This document shows positions 8,434 through 16,759 of a stretch of 64,000 nucleotides of DNA, one piece after another (position 1 is the stretch's first letter; the number at the start of each line of letters is the position of its first letter). The notes beneath the pieces were generated by a model. That model ran no database searches. It was not told the DNA's origin and saw only the letters and a program-made list of their open reading frames with translations. Made by a program: the position numbers and the translations under genes. Source of the DNA: Oscillospiraceae bacterium (GTDB lineage Bacteria > Bacillota > Clostridia > Oscillospirales > Ruminococcaceae). Location of the stretch: NCBI GenBank assembly GCA_004555865.1, contig SFJO01000005.1, positions 1-64,000 of the forward strand, read 5' to 3'.

Positions 8434-9813
8434 TCACAGCTTCTTCTGCGTCCAGCGGCCGCTGGCAAAGCGGATGCTGCTGAAGATCAGGCGGGAGCAC
8501 TGGTCGCTGCTGATGCCCAGCCACAGGCCGAACAGGCCCAGGTTCAGGGTGTAGCACAGGGTGTAGCAGGCGATCGTGCGCACCAGCGTGACGCTGACGG
8601 TGGAGGCAATGGTGGTGTACAGCACATCGCCGCCCGCCCGCAGACAGGACATATACACCACCTGGGCGATCTGCATCAGGGTGATGATCGTCATCATGCG
8701 CATGATCATCACGCCGTCGGCCACAATGGCCTCTTCGCTGAAGAACAGGCGATAAATGTTGCGGCCCTGGGTGAGGAAAATGATGGACAGCATTACCGAG
8801 ATGCAGAAGCCCATGCGCTGGCACACCCGGCCGTAGCGGCGGGCCAGGGCGGGGTCTTTCTGGCCCAGGCTCTGGCCCACCAGCGTGATGGCCGCCACCT
8901 GCATTCCGTCACCGAAGGCGAAGGACAGAGACAGAAAGTTCATGCCCACCTGATGGGCCGCCATGGGGGCGGTGCCCAGGTCTGCCGCCATCACGGCGGT
9001 GGCCATAAAACCAATGCGCATGAAGATCTGCTCCACAAAGCAGCTGGCGCAGAGCTTGACCATCACCAGCGCGTTTTCTACGCCCGGGCGCACCTTTTTG
9101 CGCAGCATGTAGGGAATACTCACGAAGCTGTCTTCCCGCAGAATGCTGGAAATGCTCATGCAGCAGGCCACCACGGTGCCCAGCACGGTGGCCAGGGCTG
9201 CGCCCTTCATGCCCAGAGCGGGAAAGCCCAGGTGCCCGTTGATGAGCAGCCAGTTGAAGGTGATGTTCACCAGGCTGGAGGCCACGTTGGCGCGCATGGA
9301 AAGGCGGGTGTTGCCGCTGCCTCGCTGGGCTGCGTTGATGATCAGGCTGAGCACCGAAAAGATCATACCGCCTACCACAATGCGGAAGTACAGCACCGCG
9401 TTGTCGTGAGTTTCGGCGTTGGAACCGGCCAGATCCATAAAGGTGGGAGCGAAGGCAATGCACACCGCGCCCAGCACCAGGCCCATCACCAGTGTGAAGC
9501 CCAGCGCCATCATCAGCACCTGGTTGGCGCCGTCCCGGTCCTTCTGGCCCTTGCGGCGGGCCACCAGCGCCGACACCGACACGTTCAGCGCAATGAAGAG
9601 GGACAGGGCGATGAACTTGGGCTGGGTGGTCAGGCCCACCGAGGCCACCGCCGCCGCGCCCAGGGTGCTGACCATCAGCGAGTCGATCAAACCGGCCAGG
9701 GCTACGAACACGCTCTCCAGAACGGCAGGCCAGGCAATGTCAAAGGCGCACAGCACCTGCTGGGGGCTGCCGCCGAACAGCGCGGCAATGCCGCGCGGCT
9801 TTTCTGTTTCCAA
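8434..9813 (-). CDS. MATE family efflux transporter
   Basis: Na+- or H+-coupled multidrug/toxin exporter with about 12 membrane helices in two MatE repeats. The repeats carry AWPAVLESVFVALAGLIDSL and FVEQIFMRIGFMATAVMAAD, each with the typical Gly/Ala-rich TMs. Start choice is uncertain. The frame stays open to a TTG at 9864, but AAAGGATGG lies suitably before the TTG at 9813 (LETEKPRG), giving 459 aa, near the family's 450. A candidate promoter is at 9893-9921. Substrate unknown. Confidence 0.9.
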   Translation of the reverse strand: METEKPRGIAALFGGSPQQVLCAFDIAWPAVLESVFVALAGLIDSLMVSTLGAAAVASVGLTTQPKFIALSLFIALNVSVSALVARRKGQKDRDGANQVLMMALGFTLVMGLVLGAVCIAFAPTFMDLAGSNAETHDNAVLYFRIVVGGMIFSVLSLIINAAQRGSGNTRLSMRANVASSLVNITFNWLLINGHLGFPALGMKGAALATVLGTVVACCMSISSILREDSFVSIPYMLRKKVRPGVENALVMVKLCASCFVEQIFMRIGFMATAVMAADLGTAPMAAHQVGMNFLSLSFAFGDGMQVAAITLVGQSLGQKDPALARRYGRVCQRMGFCISVMLSIIFLTQGRNIYRLFFSEEAIVADGVMIMRMMTIITLMQIAQVVYMSCLRAGGDVLYTTIASTVSVTLVRTIACYTLCYTLNLGLFGLWLGISSDQCSRLIFSSIRFASGRWTQKKL

Positions 9814-9892
9814 AGAAGCATACCATCCTTTCTTGAACGTGAGAATATTATCAAAACTTCGCAATTATTTGCCGGATTTATACATATACACA

Positions 9893-9921
9893 ATGATAAC
9901 ACATCCCCACCTGTACCGCAA
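9893..9921 (-). promoter_or_regulatory. Candidate promoter of the MATE gene
   Basis: Minus-strand TTGCGG (9921-9916), 17-nt spacer, TATCAT (9898-9893). Confidence 0.5.
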
Positions 9922-10052
9922 TAAGACAAATTTCGGAATTGTTTGTGCTGTTTTTGCGCCGTTTTCGCCGCTGTGGGCAATTCCGCCCAAAAAAATGGGG
10001 GGAAAGCGGAGAGGATTTTTCTGCCCGGGCAGCCATTTTTTGAAAAAAACAC

Positions 10053-10081
10053 TTGCACCAAAGCAAAACATGTGCTAACAT
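10053..10081 (+). promoter_or_regulatory. rpsT promoter
   Basis: TTGCAC, 17-nt spacer and TAACAT with an extended -10 TG (10073-10074). It lies 39 nt upstream of the gene. Confidence 0.8.
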
Positions 10082-10119
10082 AAGATGTACTGTTATGGGT
10101 GATTAAGGAGGTGGAACGA

Positions 10120-10383
10120 ATGCCTAACATCAAATCCCAGAAGGACCGTGTGGTGCAGGCTCAGAAGGAGACCATGCACAACAAGGCGATCAAGTCTAAC
10201 CTGAAAACAGTCGTCAAGAAGGCAGACGCTGCCATCGCTGCGAACGCTGCTGATAAGGACGCTGTTGTGGTGGCCGCTGTGTCCGCCATCGACAAGGCGA
10301 AGAGCAAGGGTGTCCTGCACAAGAACACTGCTGCCCGCAAGATCAGCCGCATGGCCAAGCGTGCCAACAAGGCCAACGCCTGA
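10120..10383 (+). CDS. rpsT: 30S ribosomal protein S20
   Basis: Primary 16S rRNA-binding protein of the small subunit. The 87 aa match the family length. It begins MPNIKSQKDRV and contains the conserved SNLKTVVKKADAAI and GVLHKNTAARKISRMAKR segments. Lys, Arg and Ala dominate. AAGGAGGTGG lies 6 nt before the ATG; the in-frame upstream ATA/ATG codons have no site. Codons are of the highly expressed type (GCT, CGT frequent). Monocistronic between its own promoter and terminator. Confidence 0.97.
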   Translation: MPNIKSQKDRVVQAQKETMHNKAIKSNLKTVVKKADAAIAANAADKDAVVVAAVSAIDKAKSKGVLHKNTAARKISRMAKRANKANA

Positions 10384-10411
10384 GTCCTGACGAACTTTTC
10401 GATTGCATCAG

Positions 10412-10447
10412 AAAAGTCCCCGCACCGTTTGGTGCAGGGGCTTTTTT
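10412..10447 (+). terminator. rpsT terminator
   Basis: Stem AAAAGTCCCCGCACC / GGTGCAGGGGCTTTT with a 4-nt loop and a T6 tail. Confidence 0.9.
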
Positions 10448-10560
10448 GTGTGCAGGGAAGGCTTTGCGTTTTTTGCGGCGGCGGCACGTTCGGCCGCGCG
10501 GCAATCTCCCTCCGCACACGAGGAAGGAAGATTTTGCCCGAAAAAAGCCGGGCTTCCCCC

Positions 10561-10589
10561 TTGCCCCCGGGCGCAGGGATGTTTATAAT
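10561..10589 (+). promoter_or_regulatory. Promoter of the DUF1846 gene
   Basis: TTGCCC, 17-nt spacer, TATAAT (10584-10589). Confidence 0.8.
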
Positions 10590-10679
10590 GTTACTGTTAT
10601 GCTGCCCCCATCAAGGCGGGCAGTTTTTCGGTGTGAGAACCGGGCGGCCCCACCGCCCGTCCATGGGAGGGAATGTTTC

Positions 10680-12164
10680 ATGTATCAAGTCGGTTTTGAC
10701 AACGACCAGTATCTGCTCACCCAGTCGGAGCAGATCCGCCAGCGCATTCAGCAGTTCGGCGGCAAGCTGTATCTGGAGTTCGGCGGCAAACTCTTTGACG
10801 ATTACCACGCCAGCCGTGTGCTGCCGGGCTTTGAGCCGGACAGCAAGATGCGGATGCTGCTTCAGATGAAGGATCAGGCCGAGATCATCATCGCCATCAA
10901 TGCGGGCGACATTGAAAAGCCCAAGACCCGGGGCGATCTGGGCATCCGGTATGAGCAGGATGTGCTGCGTCTGATCGACGTGTTCCGCAGCTACGGGCTG
11001 TATGTGGGCAGCGTGGTGCTCACCCAGTTCAAGGGCCAGCCCGCGGCCATGGCCTTTGAGCAGCATCTGGCCAGCCTGGGCGTGCGCACCTACCGCCATT
11101 ACCTGATTGACGGCTACCCCACCAACCTGGACCTGATCGTCAGCGACGAGGGCCTGGGCAAGAACGACTACATTGAAACCACCCGCAGCCTGGTGGTGGT
11201 TACGGCCCCCGGCCCCGGCAGCGGCAAGCTGGCCACCTGCCTGAGCCAGCTGTACAACGAGAACCGCCGGGGCAACCAGGCCGGTTACGCCAAGTTTGAA
11301 ACCTTCCCCATCTGGAACCTGCCGCTGAATCACCCGGTGAACCTGGCCTATGAGGCTGCCACCGCCGATCTGAACGACGTGAACATGATCGACCCCTTCC
11401 ACATGGAGGCCTACAACAAGCTGGCGGTGAACTACAACCGGGATGTGGAAGCCTTCCCGGTGCTGAACGCCATCTTTACCCGCATTTACGGCCAGTGCCG
11501 CTACCAGTCGCCCACCGACATGGGCGTGAACATGGCCGGCAACTGCATCGTGAACGATGAAGCCTGCCGAAAGGCCAGCTGCGAGGAGATTCTGCGCCGC
11601 TATTACGACGCTAGCAAGAAGCTGGCCCAGGGCAAGCCCGTGGCCTCGGCCGTGCGCAAGCTGGAGCTGCTGATGCAGAAGGCCGGCGTGAAGCCCGGCG
11701 ACCGCGCCGTAGTGGCCCCCGCGCTGGAGCGTGAGAAGCTGACCGGTGCGCCCGCCGTGGCCATCGAGCTGAACGACGGCCGCATCTTCACCGGCCGCAC
11801 CAGCCCCCTGATGGGTGCCTGCGCCAACGCCACCATGAACGCCCTGAAGGCTCTGGCCGGCATTGAGGACGAACGCCACCTGCTCAGCCCCGAGGTCATT
11901 GAGCCGATTCAGAAGCTGAAGGTGAAGCATCTGGGAAGCCAGAACCCCCGCCTGCACACCGAGGAGATGCTGCTGGCGCTGTCCGTCTGCGCCGCCAGCG
12001 ACCCCCAGGCACAGGCCGCGCTGGACCAGCTGAGCGCGCTGCGCGGCTGTGAGATGCACTCCACGGTGATCCTTTCCGCCGCGGATGAGGAGATGTTCCG
12101 CCGCCTGGGCGTGAACCTGACCTGCGAGCCGAAGTACGAGGGCGCGCAGCTGTTCCACCGTTAA
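10680..12164 (+). CDS. DUF1846 family protein
   Basis: A 494-aa soluble protein of the DUF1846 family, common in Firmicutes and of unknown function. Family-typical stretches are GFDNDQYLLTQSEQIRQRI at the N-terminus, KLYLEFGGKLFDDYHASRVLPGF, and TAPGPGSGKLATCLSQLYNE around residue 180, a P-loop-like nucleotide-binding segment. A structural analogy to nucleotide-dependent synthetases has been noted for the family, but no reaction is established to my knowledge. GGGAGGG precedes the ATG, with promoter and terminator on either side, so it is monocistronic. Confidence 0.93.
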   Translation: MYQVGFDNDQYLLTQSEQIRQRIQQFGGKLYLEFGGKLFDDYHASRVLPGFEPDSKMRMLLQMKDQAEIIIAINAGDIEKPKTRGDLGIRYEQDVLRLIDVFRSYGLYVGSVVLTQFKGQPAAMAFEQHLASLGVRTYRHYLIDGYPTNLDLIVSDEGLGKNDYIETTRSLVVVTAPGPGSGKLATCLSQLYNENRRGNQAGYAKFETFPIWNLPLNHPVNLAYEAATADLNDVNMIDPFHMEAYNKLAVNYNRDVEAFPVLNAIFTRIYGQCRYQSPTDMGVNMAGNCIVNDEACRKASCEEILRRYYDASKKLAQGKPVASAVRKLELLMQKAGVKPGDRAVVAPALEREKLTGAPAVAIELNDGRIFTGRTSPLMGACANATMNALKALAGIEDERHLLSPEVIEPIQKLKVKHLGSQNPRLHTEEMLLALSVCAASDPQAQAALDQLSALRGCEMHSTVILSAADEEMFRRLGVNLTCEPKYEGAQLFHR

Positions 12165-12183
12165 AAAGTCCCATTCAATCGAG

Positions 12184-12241
12184 AAAAAGCCCGCCCCGAA
12201 GCGCCGACCGTAAGGTTCGGCCGCCCGGGGCGGGCTTTTTT
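12184..12241 (+). terminator. Terminator of the DUF1846 gene
   Basis: Stem AAAAGCCCGCCCC / GGGGCGGGCTTTT with an internal CGACC/GGTTCG hairpin and a T run; symmetric, so it may also serve the minus-strand zinc-ribbon gene. Confidence 0.85.
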
Positions 12242-12276
12242 GTGCAGAAGGGGAACGATGCGGGCAAACCGCCCGC

Positions 12277-13104
12277 TTACAGGGCTTTGTGGGGGCTGTC
12301 CGCTGCGGGGGCGCCTCCGTAATAATCGTCATAGCCGCCGTAGTCACCGAAATACTCGTCGAAGTCATCGCCGAACGAGCCGCCGTAGGGGCTGGACTGC
12401 ATATAGCCATCGTAATAGCCATCGTAATAGCCGTCATAATAGGCGTCGTCGTAGCTGGTGAACAGGCCGGTGCTCAGGCCAAGGGCCACCAGAAGCCCCG
12501 CCAGAAGCAGGAACAGGCCGTGGTGCATGAGGCAGGCCCGGGCCAGATTGCGCCGCTCGGCCGGAACATGGCGGCCAAAGCCCCACACCAGGCAGAACAC
12601 AAGCCCAATGGCCGGCAGCCGCATGAGCAGCAGCAAACCGAAATAGCGCCCGGTGGAAAGGGGGCTTTCCGTTGGGGCGGGCGCGGCGTAGCGGGGCGCG
12701 GCGTGGGGCTGTGCCCCTTCCGGTTCAATGCGGGGGCCGGCTTTTGGGGCCTGGGGCAGGGGAGGCAGCGCCGCGTTGACCCCGGCGGGGCCGTTGGCGG
12801 CCGGTTCTGGTTCGTGGGCGGCATCGACCTCATCGGCCGGATGGGCAGCGCCCTCGTCTGCGCCCGGCGCAGGCAGGGCGGCGGGCTGGGCCGTTTCCGG
12901 GGCATCCTCAGATGCGGAATCGGGGGCGTTCTCGGCCGCAGCGTCCGGGTTCCGGTTCATCCGGGCCAGGCCGGTCTGCACTTCCTCAAGAAGCCGCTCC
13001 AGCTGCTGCTGGGTGTCATCGGCCGGGGGCAGGGCTGCGCCGCAGGCGGGGCAGTAGGTGGAGCGGTCGCCAGTTTCACGGCCGCAGTTGGGGCAGCGTT
13101 TCAT
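12277..13104 (-). CDS. Zinc-ribbon membrane protein with Tyr/Gly/Asp-rich tail
   Basis: A 275-aa protein in three parts. Residues 1-25 form a zinc ribbon (CPNC and CPAC pairs). A long Ala/Pro/Glu-rich linker follows (about 45-145). Two membrane helices (about 152-172 and 188-210) precede an acidic tail from 215 with tandem YYDGYYDG units. The DNA shows the repeats at 12409-12450. Zinc-ribbon plus two-helix proteins are common hypotheticals in Firmicutes. It starts 13 nt after the lrp stop and is probably co-transcribed with it. No function can be assigned. Confidence 0.75.
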   Translation of the reverse strand: MKRCPNCGRETGDRSTYCPACGAALPPADDTQQQLERLLEEVQTGLARMNRNPDAAAENAPDSASEDAPETAQPAALPAPGADEGAAHPADEVDAAHEPEPAANGPAGVNAALPPLPQAPKAGPRIEPEGAQPHAAPRYAAPAPTESPLSTGRYFGLLLLMRLPAIGLVFCLVWGFGRHVPAERRNLARACLMHHGLFLLLAGLLVALGLSTGLFTSYDDAYYDGYYDGYYDGYMQSSPYGGSFGDDFDEYFGDYGGYDDYYGGAPAADSPHKAL

Positions 13105-13117
13105 GAAGGCACCTCTC

Positions 13118-13543
13118 TCAATAGGGCTTGCGGTCCACCGGGGTGGACAGAATGATCTGGGTACTGGTGGGGCCGGCTTTCTGGAACAGGGTGATGAGCC
13201 GCTCCAGCGCTTCCATGTCGCCGCAGCTCACCTTCACAATGAAGCTGTAGCTGCCGGTGAGGTGGAAGCATTGCAGCACCTCGGGGATGGTGGACAGCTC
13301 CTGTAAAAACGATTCCCGCATGGAGGGGGGGATGGACAGGCTGATGAGGGCGTTCACCCGGGTGCGGCTGTCCGGCAGGTTGATGCGCACGGTGTAGCCG
13401 CCGATCACGCCCTCCTGCTCCAGCCGATGAATGCGGCTGCTGACCGCCGGGCTGGTAAGCGAGACCTCCCGCGCGATCTCTTTGACGGGCATACGGGCAT
13501 TTTTGGCCAGCAGGCCCAGGATCTGCTGATCGAGTTCGTCCAT
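13118..13543 (-). CDS. Lrp/AsnC family transcriptional regulator
   Basis: A 141-aa feast/famine regulator. It has an N-terminal winged HTH (about 3-60: MDELDQQILGLLAKNARM, then SSRIHRLEQEGVI) and a C-terminal RAM ligand-binding domain (HLTGSYSFIVKV). The start at 13543 was chosen because GGAGG lies 6 nt upstream and the HTH begins there; the frame stays open 21 codons further upstream. Such proteins form octamers and respond to amino acids. A palindrome at 13587-13606 between promoter and gene suggests autoregulation. Confidence 0.9.
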   Translation of the reverse strand: MDELDQQILGLLAKNARMPVKEIAREVSLTSPAVSSRIHRLEQEGVIGGYTVRINLPDSRTRVNALISLSIPPSMRESFLQELSTIPEVLQCFHLTGSYSFIVKVSCGDMEALERLITLFQKAGPTSTQIILSTPVDRKPY

Positions 13544-13559
13544 GAAAAAACCTCCCTCC

Positions 13560-13606
13560 GGCGGCAGCTTGCCGCCGCGAACCAACGCATTGTAGCAATG
13601 CGACAA
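13560..13606 (-). promoter_or_regulatory. Candidate lrp leader hairpin and operator
   Basis: GGCGGCA-GCT-TGCCGCC (13560-13576) is a perfect hairpin next to the ribosome binding site. Just upstream, GCATTG-TAG-CAATGC (13587-13601) is nested in TTGT-N9-ACAA (13590-13606). Lrp-family operators are often such imperfect palindromes. Binding is inferred. Confidence 0.4.
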
Positions 13607-13686
13607 AAGTTTTTTGTAAATTAAGCAAAATATTGAACAATGCGCACAAAAGCGGCAAGAGGCAAAATTTTGCAGGTGCTGTTTTA

Positions 13687-13715
13687 ATTATATAAAGTCA
13701 AAACCCAATTGTAAA
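13687..13715 (-). promoter_or_regulatory. lrp promoter
   Basis: Minus-strand TTTACA (13715-13710), 17-nt spacer, TATAAT (13692-13687). The leader is about 135 nt. Confidence 0.8.
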
Positions 13716-13866
13716 GAAGAAAAATAAAGTATTCTTCGGGGCTGCCGTTTGACATTTTAAGAAAGCTGAGTATACTTGAAATCACAGCAAAGGGTTCGGC
13801 ATCCGATGAACCTGCCGCTTTCATTTTGACATCTTCCATTTAATATACTTTCCCACCCCTCTATGC

Positions 13867-13897
13867 AAAAAGGCCCGCTGCCAGGCGGGCCTTTTTG
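13867..13897. terminator. Orphan terminator-like hairpin
   Basis: AAAAAGGCCCGC / GCGGGCCTTTTT, symmetric, in a 770-nt gene-free interval. I see no gene that it clearly ends. The flanking 13716-13866 shows no convincing gene. Confidence 0.6.
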
Positions 13898-14011
13898 CTG
13901 CCCTTTTTTCGCACCGATCAGCCGGGTTTTGCACATTCGAGAAAGAAATTGTGGAAAACCCGGCTGGGTGGAGAAAGCGGCACCGGCGCGGTTTTGGCTT
14001 CCCTTGCGAGA

Positions 14012-14044
14012 AATTTTGGCTTCCCCTTGAGGGGAAGGCGTTTG
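14012..14044. repeat. Partial intergenic repeat core
   Basis: GCTTCCCCTTGAGGGGAAGGCG matches the palindromic end of repeat copies A-C; the CCACCTCATCCG half is missing. Confidence 0.5.
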
Positions 14045-14055
14045 ACGGCGAGACA

Positions 14056-14258
14056 CAAAAAACCGCCCTCGGCGGTTCCCATCGGGAACGCCGGGGGCGG
14101 TACTTCGTTTCAAAGAGGTCCCACCACGGTCGTCTGCGACCAATCAAAACCTACCGGATTGGCAGGTGGGTGCCCTACCATCGGAATCACGCTCCCTTCT
14201 TCCGCCGAGGCGGGAGGTCTGCGATCCGCCGTTGAACACGAGCTCCCTAAATTTGATT
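14056..14258 (-). ncRNA. Structured non-coding RNA, 6S RNA candidate
   Basis: A transcript of about 200 nt is implied by a minus-strand -10 and a GC-rich terminator with T6 (14100-14056), with no reading frame. Its two ends pair (CGUgUUCAA near 14240 with UUGAAACG near 14108). A central hairpin CUCCC..GGGAG follows. Near the 3' side, ACCUGCC-AAUCC-GGUAGGU can compete with GGUAGGG/CCCACC pairing. A long irregular rod with an open centre and an alternative 3' hairpin is the 6S RNA plan, and GUGUUC near the 5' end recalls 6S. Another clostridial structured RNA is possible. Confidence 0.5.
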
Positions 14259-14264
14259 AGTAGG

Positions 14265-14270
14265 ATTATA
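14265..14270 (-). promoter_or_regulatory. -10 element of the structured RNA
   Basis: Minus-strand TATAAT preceded by TGA (extended -10, TGnTATAAT). No good -35 is seen. Confidence 0.6.
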
Positions 14271-14322
14271 TCAAGCCGCAACAAATCGTGCCGGGCAGGA
14301 GTAACCCCTTCAAAATTTTTGC

Positions 14323-14649
14323 TTACTGAATGTCGTACAGGTCGTTGAGGCGCTCTTCGAACTGCTTGCTCACCTGGTAGAATTCTTCGTCGTCTTCCAC
14401 CACGTCCATATACTCGCCTTCGTCGTCGTTGCCAACCTTCATGATGACCAGGTCCAGGTCCGCCTCGGCCAGCTGGGCTTCGTCTTCCACCCAGGGCACC
14501 AGGGCCATATAATAGGTGCCTTCCCAGGTCAGGGCGTCGATCACCTCAAAGGTGTGCTCTTTGCCTTCTTCGTCCTCCAGGGTGATCAGGTCGGGCTCGT
14601 AGCCCTCGTCCTCTTCATCCTGAACGGGAGGGATCTTTTCCTCTGCCAT
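14323..14649 (-). CDS. DUF1292 (YrzB-like) protein
   Basis: A 108-aa very acidic protein (rich in Glu and Asp) of the DUF1292 family. The core PDLITLEDEEGKEHTFEVID and YYMALVPW stretches match the family, which sits beside yrrK/yqgF-type genes in many Firmicutes and has no known function. AAGGAG lies 7 nt before the ATG. Here it is isolated between the structured RNA and the divergent cyclophilin gene. Confidence 0.9.
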   Translation of the reverse strand: MAEEKIPPVQDEEDEGYEPDLITLEDEEGKEHTFEVIDALTWEGTYYMALVPWVEDEAQLAEADLDLVIMKVGNDDEGEYMDVVEDDEEFYQVSKQFEERLNDLYDIQ

Positions 14650-14843
14650 GTCGCGCTCCTTTTCCGGCCTAAGGCCCGGTAAATTCCGCCCGGTACGGCG
14701 GGTGCCGCCCAGCGGTTTTGTTTTGCTCTGATTATAGTTTAGCGGCTTTTTCAGCCGCCGTCAAGAGGGGTTCGCACTTCCATATCTTTTTCATGGGAAG
14801 GTCGGCAAAACCTTGCGAAGAGCGCCCCATTTCTCTTTAGAAT

Positions 14844-14853
14844 GTGCTATACT
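14844..14853 (+). promoter_or_regulatory. Extended -10 of the cyclophilin operon
   Basis: GTGCTATACT is a TGn-TATACT extended -10; the -35 is poor. Confidence 0.5.
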
Positions 14854-14931
14854 AAATATATCTATTCCCCAAACATACAAAGATGCCGGGGCGCACCGAA
14901 CGCGGGCACCCCGGCCGGAGAGGAATTGCTT

Positions 14932-15660
14932 ATGCGCAGACGAATCGCGGCCGCTGCGGCCGTTCTGGCCCTGGCTCTGGCGCTGACCGCCACTGCCTGC
15001 GGCGGCAAAAAATCGGCAAAGGTCAACCGCCCGGCGGTGGAAAGCCAGGAACAGCAGTTTCAGGCCCCGAACGAGGGCGACCCCATCGCCATCTTCCACA
15101 CCAGCAAAGGGGAGATCCGGGCGGTGCTCTATCCGGATGACGCCCCCATGGCGGTGGAGAACTTCACCGGCCTGGTGGAGCAGGGCTACTACAATGGCCT
15201 GACCTTCCACCGGGCAGTGTACGGCGCGCTGGTGCAGGGCGGCGACGACACCGGCACCGGCCTGGGCGGCGCCACCATCTGGCGGGACAATCCCTTCCCC
15301 GTGGAGCCTTCGGACCGGCTGCACCACTACGCTGGGGCCCTGTGCGTGGCCCACAGCGAGGAGGATGCCGCCTCGAACCTGTCCCAGTTCTACTTTGTGC
15401 AGGCGCTGCCCGGGCTGGACCGGAGCCTGCAGAGCCAGATGGAAGAGGCCGGGGTGCGGCAGGAGGTCATTGACGCCTACAAAGAGGCGGGCGGCCTGCC
15501 CTATCTGGACAACCGCTACACCGTGTTCGGCCAGGTGTACGAGGGCATGGACGTTGTGGACGCCATTGCAGCCGTGGACACCGACGAAAATGACAGGCCC
15601 ACCGAGGATGTGCTCATCGAAAAGGTGGAGCTGGCGGTTTACAGCACGTCCGAGAGCTGA
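14932..15660 (+). CDS. Cyclophilin-type peptidyl-prolyl isomerase lipoprotein
   Basis: Catalyses proline cis-trans isomerisation outside the membrane. The 242-aa protein has a lipoprotein signal (TATACGG, lipobox Cys about residue 23), a short linker, then a cyclophilin domain with HTSKGEIRAVLYPDDAPMAVENF and GLTFHRAVYGALVQGGD. Arg in FHR and Gln-Gly-Gly-Asp are retained, while the usual Phe-Met-Ile before QGGD is GAL. GGAGAGG precedes the ATG. The next gene, DUF3842, follows by 27 nt. It probably helps fold secreted proteins. Confidence 0.92.
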   Translation: MRRRIAAAAAVLALALALTATACGGKKSAKVNRPAVESQEQQFQAPNEGDPIAIFHTSKGEIRAVLYPDDAPMAVENFTGLVEQGYYNGLTFHRAVYGALVQGGDDTGTGLGGATIWRDNPFPVEPSDRLHHYAGALCVAHSEEDAASNLSQFYFVQALPGLDRSLQSQMEEAGVRQEVIDAYKEAGGLPYLDNRYTVFGQVYEGMDVVDAIAAVDTDENDRPTEDVLIEKVELAVYSTSES

Positions 15661-15687
15661 CGGAAGTTTAAGAGAAGGAGACCGGCG

Positions 15688-16113
15688 ATGGAACAGCGCC
15701 TTGTGGTGATGGACGGCCAGGGCGGCGGCGTGGGCCGCGCCCTGATCGAGCGGCTGCGGGCCGGCGGATACGAGGGCTTTCTGCTGGCGGTGGGCACCAA
15801 TGCGGCGGCCACCGCGGCCATGGTGAAGGCCGGGGCCAGCGCCGGGGCCACGGGCGAGTATGCGGTGGTGTACAACGCCGCCCGCGCCGATGTGCTGGCC
15901 GGGCCCATCGGCATTGTGCTGGCCGGCGGCATGATGGGGGAGTTCAGCCCCGCCATGGCCCGGGCCGTGGCCGAAAGCCCGGCGCAGAAGGTGCTGGTGC
16001 CGGTCAGCCGCTGCGGCGTGCAGGTGGCCGGGCTGGAGGCAAAGCCGCTGGGCGGCTACATTGCCGACGCGGCCGAGCTGATCTTAACGCAATGCCGGAG
16101 CAGCGCCCTATAA
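15688..16113 (+). CDS. DUF3842 family protein
   Basis: A 141-aa protein with a Rossmann-like start (VVMDGQGGGVGRALIERL), a VGTNAAATAAMVKAGASAGATGEYA block and a GPIGIVLAGGMMGEFSPAMA block, which match DUF3842 closely. The function is unknown; the nucleotide-binding-like glycine loop is only suggestive. AGAAGGAG precedes the ATG. It is probably in one operon with the cyclophilin gene and ends at a strong terminator. Confidence 0.9.
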   Translation: MEQRLVVMDGQGGGVGRALIERLRAGGYEGFLLAVGTNAAATAAMVKAGASAGATGEYAVVYNAARADVLAGPIGIVLAGGMMGEFSPAMARAVAESPAQKVLVPVSRCGVQVAGLEAKPLGGYIADAAELILTQCRSSAL

Positions 16114-16125
16114 ACCCAAAATAAG

Positions 16126-16184
16126 ACACATCCCCCACAGGAAGCGAGAAGCCGCAAACGCGGCGCTTCCTGCGGGGGATGTGT
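16126..16184. terminator. Bidirectional terminator
   Basis: ACACATCCCCC pairs with GGGGGATGTGT around an inner GGAAGCG/CGCTTCC hairpin; it separates converging genes. Confidence 0.8.
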
Positions 16185-16207
16185 TTGTTGCGGAGAAAAC
16201 GTGCGGC

Positions 16208-16756
16208 TCAGCCCTCCATGGTCTCCTTCAAAGCGGGAATGGGGGCGGTTTTGCCATCCCGGGCCATGGCCTCGGTCAGGTTGTAAAAGGTCATGTGGGT
16301 GCGGGCCAGCAGCTTGCCGGTTTCGTCGGTGATGCTGCACTCCACCACGCTCAGGGTGCGGCCGTGCTTGACCACCCGGGCGTCGCTGAACAGGGTGGTG
16401 CTGGTCAGGGCCGGGGCCAGATAATCAATGGAGCCGTCCACCGTGGTGACGCTGTGGCCGTAGGTAACCACAGACGCACCGGAAGTGGTGTCGGCAAAGC
16501 TGAACAGTACGCCGCCGTGTACGCTGCCGATGGGGTTTTTCATCCATGGCTTCAGTTCCAAGCGGCCCTGCACATGGCCGGTTTCGGTGTGGGTCAGCAC
16601 CATACCCAGGTGCTGCTGAAAGTAAACGGGTCCGGTTTCTTGGGGCATGGGTTCCTCCTGTGGGGCAGCGGGGCCGGGGCGCAGCTGCGAAAAGCTGCGG
16701 TTTTTGGTGTAGATGCGGTGGTAGGGGCTTTCCGGGTAGGGGGCTTGGCGGCTCAT
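16208..16756 (-). CDS. PaaI-type hotdog thioesterase
   Basis: Acyl-CoA thioesterase of the PaaI/4HBT hotdog fold, 182 aa. The signature is MKNPIGSVHGGVLFSFADTTSG, with HGG and the catalytic acidic residue, followed by VTTVDGSIDYLAPA. The first 40 residues are an unusual basic, Pro-rich extension. The start at 16756 is supported by GGAGG 8 nt upstream, inside the end of plsC, so the two are coupled. Together they suggest acyl-chain handling for lipid synthesis; the actual acyl-CoA is unknown. Confidence 0.85.
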   Translation of the reverse strand: MSRQAPYPESPYHRIYTKNRSFSQLRPGPAAPQEEPMPQETGPVYFQQHLGMVLTHTETGHVQGRLELKPWMKNPIGSVHGGVLFSFADTTSGASVVTYGHSVTTVDGSIDYLAPALTSTTLFSDARVVKHGRTLSVVECSITDETGKLLARTHMTFYNLTEAMARDGKTAPIPALKETMEG

Positions 16757-16759
16757 GGT

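Noticed and set aside
12409..12450. CRISPR-like short tandem repeat
   Set aside because: The repeats are in frame and encode YYDG units inside a gene; there are no spacers.
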